From: Polaromonas sp.
GTDB lineage: Bacteria; Pseudomonadota; Gammaproteobacteria; Burkholderiales; Burkholderiaceae_C
Length of the DNA stretch: 64,000 bases
Direction: 5' to 3'
Assembly: GCA_028291985.1 (NCBI GenBank)
Contig: JAQGNE010000063.1
Span: 1-64,000, forward strand
Shown: positions 35,009 through 42,167 of the stretch, in pieces
Layout: the number at the start of each line of letters is the position of its first letter
How positions within the stretch are numbered: the first letter of the stretch is position 1
Made by a program: the position numbers and the translations under genes
The notes under the pieces: generated by a model
What the model was told of the DNA's origin: nothing
What the model saw: the letters and a program-made list of their open reading frames with translations, nothing else
Databases searched by the model: none

Positions 35009-35099
35009 GCGGTGTAGTTTCCTTTTTATCTCTGGCTAGTTGACGGGTGGCGTAAAAGGTGACCGCGCGTGTTAGGGGCTGCTGGCACCTTGGTGGCGA

Positions 35100-35684
35100 T
35101 CATGGCGTCGGCGTCGTGCCGTGGGACGGGATGATGGCTGGCGAGGTCAATTCCTTGAGCTGCAGCAGGCGCAGGTAGGCCTCAGGCCAATCGGCCAGAG
35201 CACTCTCGGCATTGAGATGACCGTGAGGACCGGCATCGACACAAGATGAGCCCCAGGCACTGGCAAACTGCCGCGCGCGCTGAGCAGTGCAGAAAGGATC
35301 GTCGCTGCTGGCGAAGACCACGCTTTCAAACGGAAACCGGGTCATCGGAACTGGCGCCCAGCTGGGCAGCATGTCCCGCACATCGTCCCGCTCGACATCG
35401 GGCGGGGCGGCCAGTAGCGCCCCTTTCACCCGATGAATGTTTCGGGAGTGGCTGGCCCAGGCCGCAACCAGTATGCAGCCCAGGCTGTGCGCCACCAGAA
35501 CGGCGGGCTCCTCGCAAGCCAGCACAACATCCTCGAGCCGGGCCGTCCAGTCACCACGCAGCGGATGCAGCCAGCTGTGCTGCTCCACGCGCGTGTAGCC
35601 ATCGGCCGCTTCCCACAGCGTTTGCCAATGGTCGGGACCGCTGTTTTTCCAGCCGGGAAGTATCAGGACATGTGCGGGATTCAT
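35100..35684 (-). CDS. RBBP9/YdeN-family alpha/beta hydrolase
   Basis: A 194-residue serine hydrolase of the RBBP9 family. VLILPGWKNSGPDHWQ is the family start, the nucleophile Ser lies in LVAHSLGC near residue 67, an Asp is in ASSDDPFC, and the His in GPHGHLNAES closes the triad. It lies between parA and parB on the same strand; I see no link to partitioning beyond position. Substrate unknown. Confidence 0.88.
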   Translation of the reverse strand: MNPAHVLILPGWKNSGPDHWQTLWEAADGYTRVEQHSWLHPLRGDWTARLEDVVLACEEPAVLVAHSLGCILVAAWASHSRNIHRVKGALLAAPPDVERDDVRDMLPSWAPVPMTRFPFESVVFASSDDPFCTAQRARQFASAWGSSCVDAGPHGHLNAESALADWPEAYLRLLQLKELTSPAIIPSHGTTPTP

Positions 35685-35698
35685 GGAAAATCGACTTT

Positions 35699-35758
35699 TG
35701 CTACAAATTTAATAGCTTTACTTGCAAACAAACATTGGGCTGCAGCCACTTTTTTCTT
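35699..35758 (+). repeat. Dispersed short repeat, copy 7
   Basis: TGCTACAAATTTAATAGC, a spacer, then ATTGGGCTGCAGCCACTTTT. It fills the 86-base gap between the parA stop and the hydrolase start and so separates parA from the genes downstream. Confidence 0.78.
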
Positions 35759-35770
35759 AAAAAAGTGTTT

Positions 35771-36541
35771 TCACATGGTTTTGATGCGTTGCACCATTTC
35801 TTCGGCAAAAGTGATGAATGCCTGTGCACCTTTGGACGATGGATCGAAAACCACACCCGGCAAACCGTAGCTGGGCGCTTCGGCCAGTCGTACATTGCGC
35901 GGGATCACGGTGTTGAATACCTTCTCGCCAAAATGCCCCTTGAGTTGCTCGCTGACCTGCTGCTGCAAGGTGATGCGAGGGTCGAACATCACGCGAAGCA
36001 GGCCAATGATCTTCAGGTCCTTGTTCAGGTTGGCATGCACCTGCTTGATGGTGTTGACCAGATCGGTCAGGCCTTCCAGCGCAAAGTATTCGCATTGCAT
36101 CGGTACGATCACCCCGTGGGCGCAGCACAAGCCGTTGAGGGTCAGCATGCTGAGCGACGGCGGGCAATCGATCAGGATGAAATCGTAGTCGGCGTCGATG
36201 CTGGCCAGCGCCAGCTTGAGGCGCTTTTCCCGGCGCTCGACCTCCACCAGTTCGACCTCTGCGCCAGCCAGTTCGCGGTTGGCACCCAAAATATCGTAGC
36301 CGCACTTTTCGCTGTGTACCCTGGCCTCGGCTACGGATGAGGACTCCAGCAGGACGTCGTACACCGTCATGTCGAGCTTGCGCTTGTCGATGCCTGAACC
36401 CATGGTGGCGTTGCCCTGGGGGTCCAGATCGACCATCAACACACGCTGGCCGACCTTTGCCAGACCGGCAGCGAGGTTGACAGCCGTCGTGGTTTTGCCG
36501 ACCCCGCCCTTCTGGTTGGCAATACAAAAAATCTTGGCCAT
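35771..36541 (-). CDS. parA: Chromosome-partitioning ATPase ParA (Soj)
   Basis: A 256-residue MinD/ParA-type ATPase. The deviant Walker A is CIANQKGGVGKTTTAVNL near the N-terminus with Lys11 and Lys16; the DLDPQGNATMGSG block and the LIDCPPSLSMLT Walker B follow. Drives segregation of parS-bound ParB. It sits 41 bases downstream of the LysE-type gene and 86 bases upstream of the hydrolase gene. Confidence 0.97.
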   Translation of the reverse strand: MAKIFCIANQKGGVGKTTTAVNLAAGLAKVGQRVLMVDLDPQGNATMGSGIDKRKLDMTVYDVLLESSSVAEARVHSEKCGYDILGANRELAGAEVELVEVERREKRLKLALASIDADYDFILIDCPPSLSMLTLNGLCCAHGVIVPMQCEYFALEGLTDLVNTIKQVHANLNKDLKIIGLLRVMFDPRITLQQQVSEQLKGHFGEKVFNTVIPRNVRLAEAPSYGLPGVVFDPSSKGAQAFITFAEEMVQRIKTM

Positions 36542-36582
36542 GCTTGTTCTGTTCTTTTGAGGTGAAGGTCGTACAGGTCGGA

Positions 36583-37209
36583 TTACCGCGACAGGGCAAG
36601 CTTGATACCAAAAGCGATCAGAAATACGCCAGCGGCTTTTTCAAGCGTGACCGAAATTTTTGGGCTGGCTTTCAACCGCTCTGCCAGAAAGTAGGTCAGC
36701 AACACTGCAGCCAACCCGTAGAAAAAGGTCAACGCAGCAATCGTGACCGCCATCACACCAAAGGTTTTCAGTCCCTGATGCTGTGCAGGGTCCACAAACA
36801 GCGGGAAAAAAGCCATGTAAAAGACAATTGCCTTCGGGTTGAGCAAGGTGATCAGCAACGCCTGGCGAAAGTAATGGCGTGGTCGTATCTGCAGAATGGG
36901 TGCATCGCCCGGCTTTGCCAGCAGCATTTTTGCGCCCAGCCACGCCAGATACGCTGCACCCAGCCACTGCACCACATGAAAAGCCGCAGGGTAAGCCAGC
37001 ATCACGGCTGAAACACCGGCCACTGCGGCCCATAGCAGGACCTGGTCGCCCGCAATCACGCCAAAAGTTGCTCCCATGCCGCCGGCAACACCTCCCTTGC
37101 CGGTAGACGTGATCAACGCCAAATTGCCAGGGCCGGGTATCAGCAAAAAAACGATGGTGGCCGCTACGAAAGCGCCATAGTCCGCGACACCGACAAATGA
37201 ACCCAGCAT
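36583..37209 (-). CDS. LysE-family amino-acid exporter
   Basis: Inner-membrane exporter of 208 residues with six hydrophobic helices. LLIPGPGNLALITSTGKGG is the RhtB/LysE signature in the first helix region, followed by GATFGVIAGDQVLL, and TLLNPKAIVFYMAFFPLFV in the middle. Exports an amino acid or derivative; which one is unknown. It lies between rsmG and parA in a run of same-strand genes. Confidence 0.92.
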   Translation of the reverse strand: MLGSFVGVADYGAFVAATIVFLLIPGPGNLALITSTGKGGVAGGMGATFGVIAGDQVLLWAAVAGVSAVMLAYPAAFHVVQWLGAAYLAWLGAKMLLAKPGDAPILQIRPRHYFRQALLITLLNPKAIVFYMAFFPLFVDPAQHQGLKTFGVMAVTIAALTFFYGLAAVLLTYFLAERLKASPKISVTLEKAAGVFLIAFGIKLALSR

Positions 37210-37292
37210 GAAGCGCCCTGAAAGTTAGGTTGTGAGTTTACGACAGGGCTCTGCAGCCGGACGCCGCACCAGCGCAGCGGGTTGATACCCCG

Positions 37293-38030
37293 TTATGACG
37301 CGACAGCGGCTTTACGCCTCATCCAGACAAGGCACCGTTCGGCGCCCAGCCCGGGCACAGCGAGGGGTTCCACGTGAAACACCTCGACTGCAGGATTTAG
37401 CACGTCGATCTCCCCGGCCGGATGCTTGCCTTTCATCGCCATCCACACGCCCTGCTCCGCCAAGGCGCTAGCCGACCACTCTGTGAAGTCCGCCAGTGAC
37501 GCAAATGCGCGCGAGCAGACCACGTCGAAAGGCGTGCGGACGCTCTCAACCCGGGCGTGCAACCCTATCAGACGGGGCAGCTTAAGGGCCAGTGCTGCCT
37601 GCTTTATGAAGGCGACCTTCTTGGCCACCGTATCGACGCAGGTGACGGACAAGCCTGGAAAGCAGATCGCGATGACCACGCCGGGCAGCCCGGCGCCAGA
37701 TCCGACATCCAGCAATCTGCCGCTTGCTTCGGCGCCTCCGCCGGCCTGCCTCAGGCGTTCAAGATGCCTGCGCAACGGCGCCATCGCGGCCAAGCTATCC
37801 AGCAGATGGTGGGTCAGCATGTCCGCCGGGTCACGCACCGCCGTCAGGTTGTAGACCTTGGTCCATTTGCCGATGAGCGATATATAGGCCAACAGGGTAT
37901 CAATCTGCTCGTCGGACAGCGCCAGGTCAAGCAGCGGCGCTGCATTCACGATAGTCTGGCGAGCCGAGGCGTTCGCCTGCTTGTCAATATCGCTCACATC
38001 AAAGACCACAGGTAGACACGACGCCAGCAT
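37293..38030 (-). CDS. rsmG: 16S rRNA (guanine-527-N7) methyltransferase
   Basis: Methylates G527 of 16S rRNA using S-adenosylmethionine. The 245-residue frame has the RsmG core: LIGKWTKVYNLTAVRDPADM at about 52-71, the SAM loop LLDVGSGAGLPGVVIAICFPG and VVCSRAFASLADF. The ATG lies 10 bases after the mnmG stop; alternative GTG starts a few codons inside are possible. The gene body carries a parS-like site at 37366-37381. Confidence 0.95.
   Translation of the reverse strand: MLASCLPVVFDVSDIDKQANASARQTIVNAAPLLDLALSDEQIDTLLAYISLIGKWTKVYNLTAVRDPADMLTHHLLDSLAAMAPLRRHLERLRQAGGGAEASGRLLDVGSGAGLPGVVIAICFPGLSVTCVDTVAKKVAFIKQAALALKLPRLIGLHARVESVRTPFDVVCSRAFASLADFTEWSASALAEQGVWMAMKGKHPAGEIDVLNPAVEVFHVEPLAVPGLGAERCLVWMRRKAAVAS
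37366..37381. other. parS-like site in rsmG
   Basis: GGTTCCACGTGAAACA matches the parS consensus TGTTTCACGTGAAACA at 14 of 16 positions and keeps the CACGTG core and the right arm fully. It lies within the 3' part of rsmG. Confidence 0.7.
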
Positions 38031-38039
38031 CAGGCGTCA

Positions 38040-40130
38040 TCATGATGTGCGATCGGAAACAACCGCTTCAGCCTGGCGACCCGCCGTCTCTTGGGTAGAC
38101 GATGCAAGGGCCGGTTTCGATGCATCCGATGGCAGCGTGTTTTTCCACAAATTCTTTTTGAGGTGCACCAGCAGCAAAGACACTGTCGCGGGCGTGATCC
38201 CTGAGATACGTGATGCGATTCCCAGTGTCTCCGGGCGATGTTTGGCCAGCTTTTGCCTGGCCTCGAAGCTCAGTGCCGACACCTGCAAATAATCCAGATC
38301 CGGCGGAAGCTTCAGATTTTCATAATGCGTGGCCCGCTCGACCTCAACCTTTTGAAGGTCGATATAGCCCGCGTACTTGGCAGTAATTTCAATCTGTTCA
38401 ATGACACTTTTGGCCATTGCTGCGTCCAGCGCGGCAAGCTCATTCGCGCCGGTGGTTTCACGTGAAACATCCTCCACGCTTTGTGTCGACGGTTTAAGGA
38501 AGGTCTCGGCAGCAGCGTATTTGCCACCGCCCAACGACATCAGCCCGGCATAGGTCACATCTGGCCGGCGCAGCAAATCGGAAAAGTTGTATTCACGTTC
38601 AATAGCCTTGCCCAGCACCCGCTCGGCCTCAGCCGCTGGCAGGGTTGTGGGGTTGACCCATATGGCGCGCAGCCGCTGTGTTTCACGTGAAACAGCGTCG
38701 CGCTTCCGGTTGAAGGCATCCCAGCGGGCATCATCAACCAACCCAAGCTCCCTGCCCTTTTCCGTCAGGCGCATGTCGGCATTGTCTTCGCGCAGCATCA
38801 GGCGGTACTCCGCGCGGCTGGTAAACATTCGGTACGGCTCCGTCACGCCCTTGGTGATCAGGTCGTCGACCAGCACGCCCAGGTAAGCCTCGTCGCGCTT
38901 CGGTACCCAGGCGTCTTTGGCCTGGCACTGCAAGGCGGCATTGATGCCTGCAAACATGCCCTGGGCTGCAGCCTCTTCATAACCGGTTGTGCCATTGATC
39001 TGGCCCGCGAAAAACAGCCCGCCGATAGCGCGGGTTTCAAAGTTCGACCTGAGGCCGCGCGGATCAAAATAGTCGTATTCGATGGCATACCCAGGCCGCA
39101 AGATGTGGGCGTTTTCCATGCCCGCCATCGATCTCACCAGCGCATACTGAATGTCAAACGGCAGACTGGTCGAGATGCCGTTGGGGTAGATTTCGTGGGT
39201 GGTCAGGCCCTCGGGTTCCAGGAAAATCTGGTGGCTGTCCTTGTCCGCAAAGCGGTTGACCTTGTCTTCCACGCTAGGGCAATAGCGCGGACCGACGCCA
39301 TCAATCTTGCCGGTGAACATCGGGCTACGGTCGAAGCCCGAGCGAATGATGTCGTGGGTTTTCTCATTGGTATGGGTAATCCAGCACGACACCTGCCGCG
39401 GGTGCGCAATGTTGCCGCCCATGAAGCTGAATACCGGCACGCTGCCCCCGACGCCGCCCGGCATGCCGTCACCTGGCTGCTCCGTGCATTTCGTGAAGTC
39501 AATCGAGCGTCCATCGATGCGTGGAGGCGTTCCGGTTTTCAGACGGCCCTGGGGAAGCTTCAATTCCTTCAGGCGCGCAGACAAGGACACGGCTGGCGGG
39601 TCGCCCGCACGGCCAGCTGAATAATTTTGCAGGCCCACATGAATCTTGCCGTCCAGGAAAGTACCCGCCGTCAGCACCACCGTGCGAGCCCGAAATTTGA
39701 TGCCCACCTGCGTGACTGCACCGGTAACGCGGTCGCCCTCCACCATCAGGTCATCAACAGCCTGCTGAAACAGCCACAGGTTGGGCTGGTTTTCCAGCAT
39801 TCGGCGAACGGCCGCCTTGTACAAGATGCGGTCCGCCTGCGCCCGGGTGGCGCGTACCGCCGGGCCCTTGGAGCTGTTCAAGATACGAAACTGGATGCCC
39901 GCCTCGTCCGTGGCCAGCGCCATCGCGCCGCCCATTGCGTCTACCTCCTTGACGAGATGGCCCTTGCCAATGCCTCCGATGGAGGGGTTGCAGCTCATCT
40001 GGCCTAGCGTTTCGATGTTGTGCGACAGCAGCAGTGTCTTGCAGCCCATGCGTGCAGCTGCCAGCGCAGCCTCGGTTCCGGCATGGCCGCCGCCGACCAC
40101 GATCACGTCAAATTCCTGGGGGTAGAACAT
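38040..40130 (-). CDS. mnmG: tRNA uridine-34 5-carboxymethylaminomethyl synthesis enzyme
   Basis: FAD protein (696 residues) that with MnmE forms cmnm5U34 in tRNA. It opens with [20 protein letters not shown], then [28 protein letters not shown] and the [16 protein letters not shown] block. The C-terminal helical domain is extended by a Ser/Pro-rich tail of about 30 residues. The ATG has AGAGG five bases upstream and directly abuts the stop of the toxin gene at 40131 with no spacer. Two parS sites lie inside it. Confidence 0.97.
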   Translation of the reverse strand: MFYPQEFDVIVVGGGHAGTEAALAAARMGCKTLLLSHNIETLGQMSCNPSIGGIGKGHLVKEVDAMGGAMALATDEAGIQFRILNSSKGPAVRATRAQADRILYKAAVRRMLENQPNLWLFQQAVDDLMVEGDRVTGAVTQVGIKFRARTVVLTAGTFLDGKIHVGLQNYSAGRAGDPPAVSLSARLKELKLPQGRLKTGTPPRIDGRSIDFTKCTEQPGDGMPGGVGGSVPVFSFMGGNIAHPRQVSCWITHTNEKTHDIIRSGFDRSPMFTGKIDGVGPRYCPSVEDKVNRFADKDSHQIFLEPEGLTTHEIYPNGISTSLPFDIQYALVRSMAGMENAHILRPGYAIEYDYFDPRGLRSNFETRAIGGLFFAGQINGTTGYEEAAAQGMFAGINAALQCQAKDAWVPKRDEAYLGVLVDDLITKGVTEPYRMFTSRAEYRLMLREDNADMRLTEKGRELGLVDDARWDAFNRKRDAVSRETQRLRAIWVNPTTLPAAEAERVLGKAIEREYNFSDLLRRPDVTYAGLMSLGGGKYAAAETFLKPSTQSVEDVSRETTGANELAALDAAMAKSVIEQIEITAKYAGYIDLQKVEVERATHYENLKLPPDLDYLQVSALSFEARQKLAKHRPETLGIASRISGITPATVSLLLVHLKKNLWKNTLPSDASKPALASSTQETAGRQAEAVVSDRTS
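38454..38469. other. parS-like site in mnmG
   Basis: GGTTTCACGTGAAACA matches the consensus at 15 of 16 positions; only the outermost left base differs. It lies in the 3' third of mnmG, 225 bases from the perfect site. Confidence 0.85.
38679..38694. other. Perfect parS site in mnmG
   Basis: TGTTTCACGTGAAACA is a perfect 16-base palindrome identical to the canonical bacterial parS. It lies about 3.7 kb from parB, inside mnmG, and should be the primary ParB loading site of this cluster. Confidence 0.95.
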
Positions 40131-40550
40131 TCAAGCCTCTATCAATTCAGTTTTCAAGCCCATCGCTTGGGCTGCTGCGGCCTGGCGCCTGTCAGCAGTG
40201 ACAAACAGGTCCACACGCGCAGACTGGGCCGTTCCGATATGCAGCGCATCCATTGCCCGCAGCACCGACAGGCGCACGGCGGCAATTGCGCTGCGCTCCG
40301 CGTAGGCAGACAGCGGCATGACCGTCAGCGCCGCAAAATCGTCATCAATGGCATTCATGACCCGGTGATATTCCTCGTCGGTAAAGGAACCCTCACGCCA
40401 TTGCCGCGTCAACGCAGACGCCAATTCCACCTTGCAATGCACCGCGGCGGTAATCTCGCTGGCTTGCGACTGCAACTGCAGCACCCGCTCCACGCCCGAC
40501 TCGCCGCTGTAGCGCTTGAACAAGGCGGACGCATCAAACAGCACATTCAT
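40131..40550 (-). CDS. PIN-domain toxin, VapC-like
   Basis: A 139-residue PIN-domain protein, presumably a Mg2+-dependent ribonuclease toxin. All four acidic active-site residues are visible: Asp6 in LFDASAL, Glu42 in CKVELASAL, Asp101 in RAMDALHIGTA and Asp120 in FVTADRRQ. Its ATG overlaps the antitoxin stop (ATGA, 40547-40550), the usual coupling of such pairs. Its own stop at 40131 is immediately followed by the mnmG ATG. VapC toxins of known function cut tRNA or rRNA, but the target here is unknown. Confidence 0.88.
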   Translation of the reverse strand: MNVLFDASALFKRYSGESGVERVLQLQSQASEITAAVHCKVELASALTRQWREGSFTDEEYHRVMNAIDDDFAALTVMPLSAYAERSAIAAVRLSVLRAMDALHIGTAQSARVDLFVTADRRQAAAAQAMGLKTELIEA

Positions 40551-40795
40551 AACGACCCGCCTTCACGCTCTTCAATGATGAGTTGAGCGCCCGTTTTCGA
40601 AGGAGGCTTCAGGTACTTTACGGGCTCGAACGGCCGTTTCCAACTGGGCGGCGGCGCGGCTACTTCGGCTTTTACCGGCACCAGGTCAGCGACCGGCCTG
40701 CCGTGGCGCATGATGCGAACGATTTCACCGCGCTCAACCAGGTCCAGCGTGGCTGATGCATTGGCCCTGAATTCACTGAGGGGAAGAAAGTGCAT
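40547..40795 (-). CDS. Phd/YefM-type antitoxin
   Basis: An 82-residue antitoxin: N-terminal Phd-like DNA-binding fold (MHFLPLSEFRANASATLDLV, then RIMRHGRPVADLVPV) and a C-terminal toxin-binding tail (PPSWKRPFEPVKYLKPPS). The frame could start at a TTG at 40810, but ATG at 40795 fits the family start and is preferred. The start codon sits in the palindrome ATTTTGTACAAAAT, so autorepression is likely. Confidence 0.85.
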   Translation of the reverse strand: MHFLPLSEFRANASATLDLVERGEIVRIMRHGRPVADLVPVKAEVAAPPPSWKRPFEPVKYLKPPSKTGAQLIIEEREGGSL

Positions 40796-40823
40796 TTTGT
40801 ACAAAATCAAGTAATTGTGTACA
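40794..40823 (-). promoter_or_regulatory. Probable autoregulatory operator of the toxin-antitoxin pair
   Basis: Two TGTACA cores at 40798-40803 and 40818-40823 lie exactly 20 bases apart, two turns of the helix. The first is inside a perfect 14-base palindrome ATTTTGTACAAAAT that overlaps the antitoxin start codon. On the minus strand a possible -10 TAGAAT (40828-40823) and -35 TTCAAC (40850-40845) with a 16-base spacer adjoin it. Promoter boxes are a guess; the spaced repeat is seen directly. Confidence 0.65.
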
Positions 40824-40858
40824 TTCTACCCGGCTGCTTGACGTGTTGAAATAAAGGC

Positions 40859-41512
40859 ATGACGCCCTCAGCCAACTCTTTCGCCCCGACCCTTGAAACG
40901 CCAGCGCCCTCCGGCGCCCCACCCGGCAAGCTGCTGGTATTTGCTGGCAGCACCCGGCAGGCATCGTTTAACCGTAAGCTGGCTCATGCGGCCGCACAGA
41001 TGGCCAAAAACCAGGGCACCGAGGTCACACTGCTCGAACTGGGCGACCTCGACATACCCCTATACAACGCTGACCTGGAAGCGCAGGGAACCCCGCCAGA
41101 CGTCATCAGGCTGAAACAGCTGATGTTTGAGCATTCGGGCTGGCTTATCTGTTCACCCGAATACAACGGCAGCTACACCGCGCTGCTTAAAAATACGATC
41201 GACTGGGCTTCCAGCGGTGTCAAGTCAGATCCGGTTTGGCAGGACGGTTTCAAGCCCTTCAGCGGTAAGGTTGTTGGCATGCTCAGTGCCTCGCCTGGCG
41301 CGCTGGGCGGATTGCGCTCGCAAAGCCATCTCGCGCCACTGCTGCTGAATCTGCACTGCTGGGTGGCACCTCGGGCGTTTGCACTGGGCCGCGCGGGCGA
41401 CGCTTTTAGCCCTGACGGGCAACTCGTCAACGAGACGCACCGGAGCAGCGTACAGGCGGTGATTGAGCAGGTGCTGTTTGCGGCAGCGCGGCTGAACGCG
41501 CTTGCCGCCTGA
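40859..41512 (+). CDS. NADPH-dependent FMN reductase
   Basis: A 217-residue flavodoxin-fold reductase of the ArsH/ChrR/YieF group. The FMN-phosphate loop is FAGSTRQASFNRKLAHAA, and the second contact is SPEYNGSYTALLKNTIDW; GGLRSQSHLAPLLL is also typical. A Pro/Ala-rich stretch of about 20 residues precedes the fold. It is divergent from the toxin-antitoxin module, with which it shares a 63-base promoter region. Likely a quinone, chromate or azo reductase; substrate not predictable. Confidence 0.88.
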   Translation: MTPSANSFAPTLETPAPSGAPPGKLLVFAGSTRQASFNRKLAHAAAQMAKNQGTEVTLLELGDLDIPLYNADLEAQGTPPDVIRLKQLMFEHSGWLICSPEYNGSYTALLKNTIDWASSGVKSDPVWQDGFKPFSGKVVGMLSASPGALGGLRSQSHLAPLLLNLHCWVAPRAFALGRAGDAFSPDGQLVNETHRSSVQAVIEQVLFAAARLNALAA

Positions 41513-41543
41513 TGCGCGAAAAAACACCTTCAACGCATCACAG

Positions 41544-41615
41544 TGATGGCTTTATGCATCAAATCGGCCTCTAGCCCAAGCGTTGCTTGGTCTTATAGCT
41601 ATATTTATCATAGCA
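41544..41615 (-). repeat. Dispersed short repeat, best full-length copy 8
   Basis: Minus strand: TGCTATGATAAATATAGCT, a spacer of about 17, CGCTTGGGCTAGAGGCCGAT then TTGATGCATAAAGCCATC. The final block is nearly identical to copy 1 at 6495-6545 and defines the element's right end. Confidence 0.82.
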
Positions 41616-41625
41616 GGCAGGCTTT

Positions 41626-41904
41626 ATGAACTGTCGGCCCGGCTGCGGCGCCTGCTGTATTGCGCCGTCCATCAGCTCGCCGATTCCCGGCATGCCGCTG
41701 GGCAAACCCGCTGGCGTGCGCTGCGTCCAGCTGAGCGATGCCAACCGCTGCATGATCTTTGGCCAGCCAGATCGGCCGCAAGTCTGTGGCAGGCTCAAGC
41801 CGTCGACAGAAATGTGCGGGACAAACGCCAGCGCGGCGCTGGCCTGGCTGAGGCGATTGGAACGGGCGACCTGCCCTGCCGAAGCGCCTTGCAGCCGTAG
41901 CTGA
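41626..41904 (+). CDS. YkgJ-family cysteine cluster protein
   Basis: A 92-residue protein with the UPF0153/YkgJ cysteine pattern: [16 protein letters not shown] at the N-terminus, [14 protein letters not shown] in the middle and [13 protein letters not shown] near the end. The cysteines probably bind zinc or an iron-sulphur cluster. The promoter and ribosome site (GCAGGCAGG) lie just after the repeat element at 41544-41615. Function of the family is unclear. Confidence 0.88.
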   Translation: MNCRPGCGACCIAPSISSPIPGMPLGKPAGVRCVQLSDANRCMIFGQPDRPQVCGRLKPSTEMCGTNASAALAWLRRLERATCPAEAPCSRS

Positions 41905-42167
41905 GATGCAGCGCGGCCGGGACATTGGCAAGCGCTGCAAAAACACTGCCGCATCCCGTCGGCGGTAGAAACTGCTGGCGACAAATCGGACGCTGCGGTC
42001 ACTGCCATCGCTTTCGACCGTCAAGCTCAACAGGCGTGCAGGCGTACACCCGATTAGCGCAAGGCACTACACAGGGATGAGCGGGGAAAGTTAGTATGCA
42101 CTAGCGACATTTCCGCGCTCACCAGAGACATTGCCACGATGAACACCTTTCAACCCTTGCCCCGTCC

